Below, in pieces: positions 59,631 through 64,000 of a stretch of DNA of 64,000 nucleotides (positions are counted from its first letter, which is position 1; each line of letters opens with the position of its first letter). A program made the position numbers and the translations under genes. This DNA is from DASZKW01 sp035552775 (GTDB lineage Bacteria; Actinomycetota; Acidimicrobiia; Acidimicrobiales; Palsa-688): positions 1-64,000 of the forward strand of contig DASZKW010000104.1 in NCBI GenBank assembly GCA_035552775.1, written 5' to 3'. The notes below the pieces were generated by a model. It saw only the letters and a list, made by a program, of their open reading frames with translations, searched no databases and had not been told where the DNA came from.

Positions 59631-60110
59631 GTGAGCGGCAAACCGCAGGCCAAGGTCCTAACCGTTTCTGACGGCGTGGTTGCCGGTACCCGCAAGGACC
59701 TGTCCGGTGCCGCCCTGGCCGACACCCTGGTGGCCGCCGGCTACGAGGTGGTCGAACGCTCGGCCACCGCCGACGGCGTGGCCGCGGTGGCCGGGGCCCT
59801 GGTCCGCCTCACCTCCGGCTTCGCCGGCCTGCTGGTCACCACCGGGGGCACGGGCTTCGGGCCACGGGACCAGACGCCGGAGGGCACCAAGGAGATCCTC
59901 GAGCGCGACGCTCCAGGACTGGCCGAGGCCATGCGCCTGGTCAATCCCCTGGGGCGCCTGTCGAGAGGCGTGGCCGGGATCCGGGGCCACAGCGTCATCC
60001 TCAACACGCCGGGGTCGCCCACCGGGGCGGTCGAGTGTGTCAACGCCGTCCTCGAGGTCATCCCCCACGCCCTCGACCTGCTCGTCGGACAGCCGACACC
60101 GCACCCGTGA
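59631..60110 (+). CDS. mog: MogA/MoaB-family molybdopterin adenylyltransferase
   Basis: 159 residues from GTG 59631. Adenylylates molybdopterin before metal insertion in molybdenum cofactor synthesis. Family motifs are LTVSDGVVAGTRKDLSG, LLVTTGGTGFGPRDQTPEGTKE and LNTPGSPTGAVECV. It lies between rsmB and ribD and overlaps ribD by four bases, an arrangement common in this group of bacteria but unrelated by pathway. No other moa/moe gene is in the window. Confidence 0.9.
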   Translation: MSGKPQAKVLTVSDGVVAGTRKDLSGAALADTLVAAGYEVVERSATADGVAAVAGALVRLTSGFAGLLVTTGGTGFGPRDQTPEGTKEILERDAPGLAEAMRLVNPLGRLSRGVAGIRGHSVILNTPGSPTGAVECVNAVLEVIPHALDLLVGQPTPHP

Positions 60111-61123
60111 GCGACCTCGGGAGCGGCGTCAGCGGGGCCACTCGCGACGACGAGGCGTGGATGGGGGAGGCGTTGGCGGCCGGCGCCGCCGTGCGCGGGT
60201 GCACCTCACCCAACCCGTGGGTCGGCTGTGTGATCGTCCCCGACGGCGACGCCCCCGCGTGCGAGGGCGCCTCCGAGCCTGCCGGCGGCGCGCACGCCGA
60301 GGCGGTCGCCGTCGCCCTCGCCGGCAGGTCGGCCGCAGGCGCAACCGCATACGTCACCCTCGAGCCGTGCAGTCATCACGGGCTCACCCCTCCCTGCGCC
60401 GACGCCCTGATCGCCGCCGGCGTGGCCCGGGTGGTGGTCGCCATCGAGGACCCCGACCCTCGGGTGTCCGGCGCCGGTCTGCGCCGCCTGCGCCAAGCCG
60501 GGATCGACGTAACAGTCGGGGTGCTCGCCGGGGAGGTCACGGACTGCCTCGGCCCCTACCTGAAGCAGCGCCGCACCGGGCGGCCCTGGGTGGTCCTCAA
60601 GCTCGCCACTTCCCTCGACGGTCGCATCGCCGCGCCCGACGGGTCCAGCCGCTGGCTTACCGGTCCCGAGGCGAGGGCCGACGCCCACCGCCTGCGCGCC
60701 GAGAGCGACGCCGTGCTGGTCGGCGCGGGGACGGTGCGCGCCGACGACCCCGCCTTGACCGTACGCCACGCCGACGGCCGGGACCCCCTGCGCGTGGTGC
60801 TCGGTGCCGCACCGCCGGGGGCCCGTGTCCACCCCGCCCTCGAGCTCTCCGGCGATCTCGCCGGCGTCCTCGACGCGCTGGGCGGCCGAGGCGTGCTCCA
60901 GCTCCTCGTCGAGGGGGGGGCGAACGTCGCCCACCAGTTCCACCGCGCCGGCCTGGTCGACCGCTACGTGTTGTACCTCGCCCCAGCCCTCTTCGGCGGC
61001 GACGACGGGCGCCCTGCCTTCGCCGGGCCGGGCGCGGCCACCGTCGCCGACGTATGGCGCGGCACCGTCGTCGACGTCCGCCGTCTCGGCCCGGATCTCC
61101 GGGTTGAGCTGGCGGCGGCGTAG
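60107..61123 (+). CDS. ribD: Bifunctional riboflavin deaminase/reductase RibD
   Basis: 338 residues from GTG 60107. N-terminal CDA deaminase domain with HAEAVAVALAG and TLEPCSHHGLTPPCADALIAAGV (zinc His/Cys/Cys), and the C-terminal reductase domain WVVLKLATSLDGRIAAPDGSSRWLTGPEAR, VGAGTVRADDPALTVR and LLVEGGANVAHQF. Makes 5-amino-6-ribitylaminouracil phosphate from the GTP-derived pyrimidine. First gene of a four-gene rib set. Confidence 0.95.
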   Translation: MSDLGSGVSGATRDDEAWMGEALAAGAAVRGCTSPNPWVGCVIVPDGDAPACEGASEPAGGAHAEAVAVALAGRSAAGATAYVTLEPCSHHGLTPPCADALIAAGVARVVVAIEDPDPRVSGAGLRRLRQAGIDVTVGVLAGEVTDCLGPYLKQRRTGRPWVVLKLATSLDGRIAAPDGSSRWLTGPEARADAHRLRAESDAVLVGAGTVRADDPALTVRHADGRDPLRVVLGAAPPGARVHPALELSGDLAGVLDALGGRGVLQLLVEGGANVAHQFHRAGLVDRYVLYLAPALFGGDDGRPAFAGPGAATVADVWRGTVVDVRRLGPDLRVELAAA

Positions 61124-61134
61124 GAGAAGAAGCG

Positions 61135-61797
61135 GTGTTCACGGGCATAGTCGAGGAACTCGGGCGCCTGACAGGGCGCAGCGGGTCCGGCCGCAGCGTC
61201 GAGCGCTTTGTCTTCGACGCGCCCGTGGTCACCGCCAGCTGCGCGGTGGGCGACTCTATCGCCGTAAACGGCTGTTGCCTGACCGTTGTCGACCTGGCCG
61301 ACCGATGGTGGGCGGCCGACGTGGTGGGCGAGACGCTCGCCACGACGACCCTCGCCGCCCTGGCGCCCGGTGATCCGGTCAACCTGGAGCGCGCCTTGCG
61401 CCTAGCCGACCGCCTCGGCGGTCACCTGGTGCAAGGACACGTCGACGGTGTCGGGGAGGTATCCAGCGCCGCTCCCGACCTCAGCGTACGCGTGCCGGGG
61501 AGCCTGATGCCATACCTCGTGGCCAAGGGCTCGGTCACGGTGGACGGTTGCAGCCTCACCGTCCTGGAAGCGCTAGCTGACAGCTTCAGCGTGGCCGTCA
61601 TACCCCACACCGCCGAGGTCACTACCCTGGGACGGCGCCGTCCGGGGGATGGGGTCAACCTGGAGGTGGACATGATCGCCAAATACGTGGAGCGGTTGCT
61701 TCGCGGCTGGGCGAGGTCGCCGTGCACCGAGCGAGCCTCGGCGAAAGAGCCGGCGACGCGAGGCGTGGTGATTGAGCCCGCCCGAGGGGAGGGGTGA
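61135..61797 (+). CDS. ribE: Riboflavin synthase alpha chain
   Basis: 220 residues. Dismutates two lumazines to riboflavin. Starts MFTGIVEELGRL; two homologous barrels: ASCAVGDSIAVNGCCLTVVDL and VAKGSVTVDGCSLTVLEAL; GGHLVQGHVDGVGEV is the linker motif. GTG start preceded by AGGAGAAG. The last about 25 residues (PCTERASAKEPATRGVVIEPARGEG) extend past the usual end and look non-conserved. Confidence 0.95.
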   Translation: MFTGIVEELGRLTGRSGSGRSVERFVFDAPVVTASCAVGDSIAVNGCCLTVVDLADRWWAADVVGETLATTTLAALAPGDPVNLERALRLADRLGGHLVQGHVDGVGEVSSAAPDLSVRVPGSLMPYLVAKGSVTVDGCSLTVLEALADSFSVAVIPHTAEVTTLGRRRPGDGVNLEVDMIAKYVERLLRGWARSPCTERASAKEPATRGVVIEPARGEG

Positions 61798-61800
61798 GGG

Positions 61801-63012
61801 GTGCCCCTGGCACCGATCGAAGACGCCGTTGCAGCCATCCGGCGGGGGGAAATGGTCCTAGTCGTCGACGACGAGGACCGGGAGAACGAGGGGGACCTCA
61901 TCGTCGCCGCCGGCGCCGCCACGCCGGAGGCCATGGCGTTCTTCGTCAAGCACACGTCGGGGCTGATTTGTGCCGCGGTCACCTGCGACAGGGCCGACGC
62001 CCTCGACCTGCCGTTGATGGTGGCGCGCAACACCGAATCACAGCGGACCGCCTTCACTGTCACCGTCGACGCCCGCCACGGCACCACCACCGGTATCTCC
62101 GCCGCCGACCGTGCAGCCACCGCGCGGGCCTTGGTCGACCCTGCGACGGGACCGTTCGACCTGGCCCGACCAGGACACCTCCACGTGCTTCGTGCCAGGG
62201 ACGGCGGTGTCCTCAAGCGTGCCGGGCACACCGAGGCCGCCGTCGACCTGGCCCGCCTGGCCGGGCTCGAGCCCGCCGGGGTGCTCTGCGAGGTGGTCAC
62301 CGAGGACGGTCTGGGCATGGCCAGGCGCGACGATCTCGAGCGCTTTGCCGCCGAGCACGGCCTTTTGCTGACGTCTATCGCCGATCTCATCCGTTACCGT
62401 CGCCAGCAGGAGAAGCTGGTACGGCGGCTCGCAGAGGCCCGGCTGCCAACCGAGTGGGGCGAGTTCCGCTGCGTCGCCTACGAGAGCGTCCTCAACAAAG
62501 ACACCCACGTAGCCTTCGTAATGGGTGAGCCGGCCGGCCGGGCCGGCGTGTTGGTGAGGGTCCACAGCGAATGCCTCACCGGCGATGTGTTCGGGTCGCT
62601 TCGCTGCGACTGTGGTAACCAGCTGCGCACGGCGATGGCCACCATCGCCGCCGAGGGCCTCGGGGTGGTCGTCTACCTTCGAGGGCACGAGGGACGCGGC
62701 ATCGGCCTGGCCCACAAGCTCGAGGCCTACGAGCTTCAAGACACGGGCCTCGATACCGTGGACGCCAATGTGGCCCTCGGGTTGCCAGTCGACAGCCGAG
62801 AGTACGGAATCGGTGCCCAGATACTGGTCGACCTCGGACTGACGACCATGCGGATCATGACCAACAACCCGGCCAAGCTCGGCGGGTTGGAGGGCTTCGG
62901 CCTCACGATCGTCGAGCAGGTGCCCGTCCCCCCTCATGTCACCGATGACAACCTCCGCTACCTGCGGACCAAGCGAGAACGGATGGGCCACCGGCTGGAG
63001 GGCCTGCAATGA
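61801..63012 (+). CDS. ribBA: Bifunctional DHBP synthase / GTP cyclohydrolase II
   Basis: 403 residues. N-terminal DHBP synthase: VDDEDRENEGDLIVAAGAAT with the acidic loop, LCEVVTEDGLGMAR and GHTEAAVDLARLAG. C-terminal GTP cyclohydrolase II: RVHSECLTGDVFGSLRCDCGNQL with the three zinc cysteines, YLRGHEGRGIGLAHKLEAYELQD and MTNNPAKLGGLEGFGL. Supplies both riboflavin precursors. GTG start preceded by a strong GAGGGGAGGGG. Confidence 0.96.
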   Translation: MPLAPIEDAVAAIRRGEMVLVVDDEDRENEGDLIVAAGAATPEAMAFFVKHTSGLICAAVTCDRADALDLPLMVARNTESQRTAFTVTVDARHGTTTGISAADRAATARALVDPATGPFDLARPGHLHVLRARDGGVLKRAGHTEAAVDLARLAGLEPAGVLCEVVTEDGLGMARRDDLERFAAEHGLLLTSIADLIRYRRQQEKLVRRLAEARLPTEWGEFRCVAYESVLNKDTHVAFVMGEPAGRAGVLVRVHSECLTGDVFGSLRCDCGNQLRTAMATIAAEGLGVVVYLRGHEGRGIGLAHKLEAYELQDTGLDTVDANVALGLPVDSREYGIGAQILVDLGLTTMRIMTNNPAKLGGLEGFGLTIVEQVPVPPHVTDDNLRYLRTKRERMGHRLEGLQ

Positions 63013-63521
63013 GCGACAAGGGCATCGAGGGCGGCGCCGTCGAGGGTGGCATGGTCGGGAGCGCGGTGGTCGAGGGGAACTTGTCGGGAGCGGGCCTGCG
63101 CGTAGCGCTGGTCTGTTCGCGCTTCAACCGCTTCATCACCGACGCGCTGCTTTCGGGTGCGCGCGACGGGTTGCGCCGCCACGGGGTAGCGGGGGATTCG
63201 GTATCGGTGGTGTGGGTGCCGGGGGCCTTCGAGATCCCACTCGCCGCCCAGCGGGCCGCCTCCAGCGGCCGCTTCGACGTTGTGGTCGCCCTGGGCGCCG
63301 TCATCCGCGGGGCCACCGGTCACTACGACGTGGTCGCCGGTCAGTGCGCAGCCGGAGTGCAGCGAGCCCAGCTCGATACCGGTGTCCCCATCATCTTCGG
63401 CGTGCTCACCACCGACGACGTCGACCAAGCCATCGAGCGCTCCGGGGGCAAGGGGGGCAACAAGGGTTTCGAGGCCGCCCTGGCGGCTATCGAGATGGCG
63501 GCCGTGCTGCGTCAGCTGTAG
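63009..63521 (+). CDS. ribH: 6,7-dimethyl-8-ribityllumazine synthase
   Basis: 170 residues. Joins the ribitylaminouracil and dihydroxybutanone phosphate. Motifs are ALVCSRFNRFITDALLSGA, VVWVPGAFEIPLAAQRAA, VALGAVIRGATGHYDVVAGQCAAGVQ with catalytic His, and FGVLTTDDVDQAIERSGGKGGNKG. The N-terminal about 25 residues are Gly-rich. The ATG overlaps the ribBA stop. Confidence 0.96.
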   Translation: MSDKGIEGGAVEGGMVGSAVVEGNLSGAGLRVALVCSRFNRFITDALLSGARDGLRRHGVAGDSVSVVWVPGAFEIPLAAQRAASSGRFDVVVALGAVIRGATGHYDVVAGQCAAGVQRAQLDTGVPIIFGVLTTDDVDQAIERSGGKGGNKGFEAALAAIEMAAVLRQL

Positions 63522-63546
63522 CCAGCCGGGAGGCGACAGCGCCGTG

Positions 63547-63975
63547 TCAGCCCGCCATTACCGTCACGTTGGTGGTGATGTACTCCGCGGTGCCCGGCTT
63601 GACGACCAGGGGGTCGGGGACCGGCGGCACCGACGGCTGGATGGCAGGGACCGTCACGTTGAACATGGCCTCGAACATCGCCCCCTTCAGCAGGATCACC
63701 TTGCCATTGAGGGTCTTGATGGTCCAGTTGTTGGGCATGAGGATCAGTTGCAGCGTTCCCATCCCCGGGGTGACGAACGGCGGAGCCGTGTAGGGCATGG
63801 GCTCGAGAAGCTCCGGGGGGATCTGGTCACCCATCAAGCAGATGGGCGGCCCCGCGGCCAGCACCGTCGTTCCCGTGCCGAGCATGGGTACCGGAGGGAT
63901 CAGCATGGGGACGATCGCCGGCGGCGCGATCGTCACTTTCAACATGTCTCCTGTGCGGATGATGAAATCGCCCAT
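63547..63975 (-). CDS. PAAR-like spike-tip protein candidate (contractile injection system type)
   Basis: 142 residues from ATG 63975 (GAGGG six bases upstream). The layout is KVTIAPPAIVPMLIPPVPMLGTGTTVLAAGPPICLMGDQIP, PYTAPPFVTPGMGTLQLIL and PDPLVVKPGTAEYITTNVTVMAG, a pattern I associate with PAAR-like small proteins in extracellular contractile injection system loci. A short beta-rich, proline-rich, cysteine-containing protein fits a spike tip. No other CIS gene lies in the window; they would be to the right. The assignment needs a profile search. Confidence 0.5.
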   Translation of the reverse strand: MGDFIIRTGDMLKVTIAPPAIVPMLIPPVPMLGTGTTVLAAGPPICLMGDQIPPELLEPMPYTAPPFVTPGMGTLQLILMPNNWTIKTLNGKVILLKGAMFEAMFNVTVPAIQPSVPPVPDPLVVKPGTAEYITTNVTVMAG

Positions 63976-64000
63976 CAATAACCCTCACTTAGCGGCGCCC

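Overview
The window is 64 kb of GC-rich chromosome from an actinobacterium. Gene content points to Actinomycetota, most likely class Acidimicrobiia (inference): an mIHF-type integration host factor, a PriA lacking helicase motifs, a WXG-type secreted toxin, PyrR-controlled pyr genes, VapBC modules, and many genes that appear to be read from leaderless mRNAs. Gene density is very high, with ATGA/GTGA/TGATG start-stop overlaps throughout. No rRNA, tRNA, CRISPR array, complete insertion sequence or prophage was seen.

Layout. 0-6.9 kb: a type IV pilus block (a PilM-PilN fusion, PilO, a tiny PilP-like protein, two prepilin-like proteins and a large PilX-like protein with a bactofilin-like repeat region). 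6.9-12.6 kb: an accessory strip around aroC with three VapBC modules, a broken MazF, a truncated deazaflavin-type reductase, a VOC protein, one intact and one broken Uma2 gene. 12.6-16.4 kb: aroK-aroB, a winged-helix regulator, a primary-like sigma factor and aroQ; with aroC these supply four shikimate-pathway steps. 16.4-22.8 kb: a membrane protein, an acyl-CoA dehydrogenase, a GAF-GGDEF-EAL c-di-GMP enzyme and an MFS transporter. 22.8-24.9 kb: pepQ-efp-nusB. 24.9-36.5 kb, minus strand: a five-gene peptide-type ABC importer and a single-chain acyl-CoA carboxylase of about 1840 residues; this block sits between nusB and pyrR, which are usually closer together.

36.5-45.8 kb: the UMP operon pyrR-pyrB-pyrC-carA-carB-pyrD-pyrF, preceded by a convincing PyrR-binding hairpin and an intrinsic-terminator-like hairpin lying inside the first codons of pyrR. 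46.3-53.8 kb: zwf, mihF, gmk, rpoZ, coaBC, metK, priA. 54.1-55.7 kb: an AT-richer toxin-immunity style pair whose toxin candidate has a WXG-like N-terminus. 55.7-63.5 kb: two methyltransferases on the minus strand, then def-fmt-rsmB-mog-ribD-ribE-ribBA-ribH (formyl-methionine handling, rRNA methylation, molybdopterin adenylylation and riboflavin synthesis). The right edge carries a PAAR-like protein that may be the end of a contractile injection system outside the window.

The most unusual signals are: the PyrR leader design; a short GC-rich repeat with a 30-bp tandem period inserted in frame, in both orientations, in pyrB and rsmB (degenerate copies in coaBC and pyrC); a triple 17-mer repeat downstream of priA; a highly structured non-coding stretch before zwf; a widespread TAnnnT-6/7 nt-start signature of leaderless genes; and the toxin-immunity pair.
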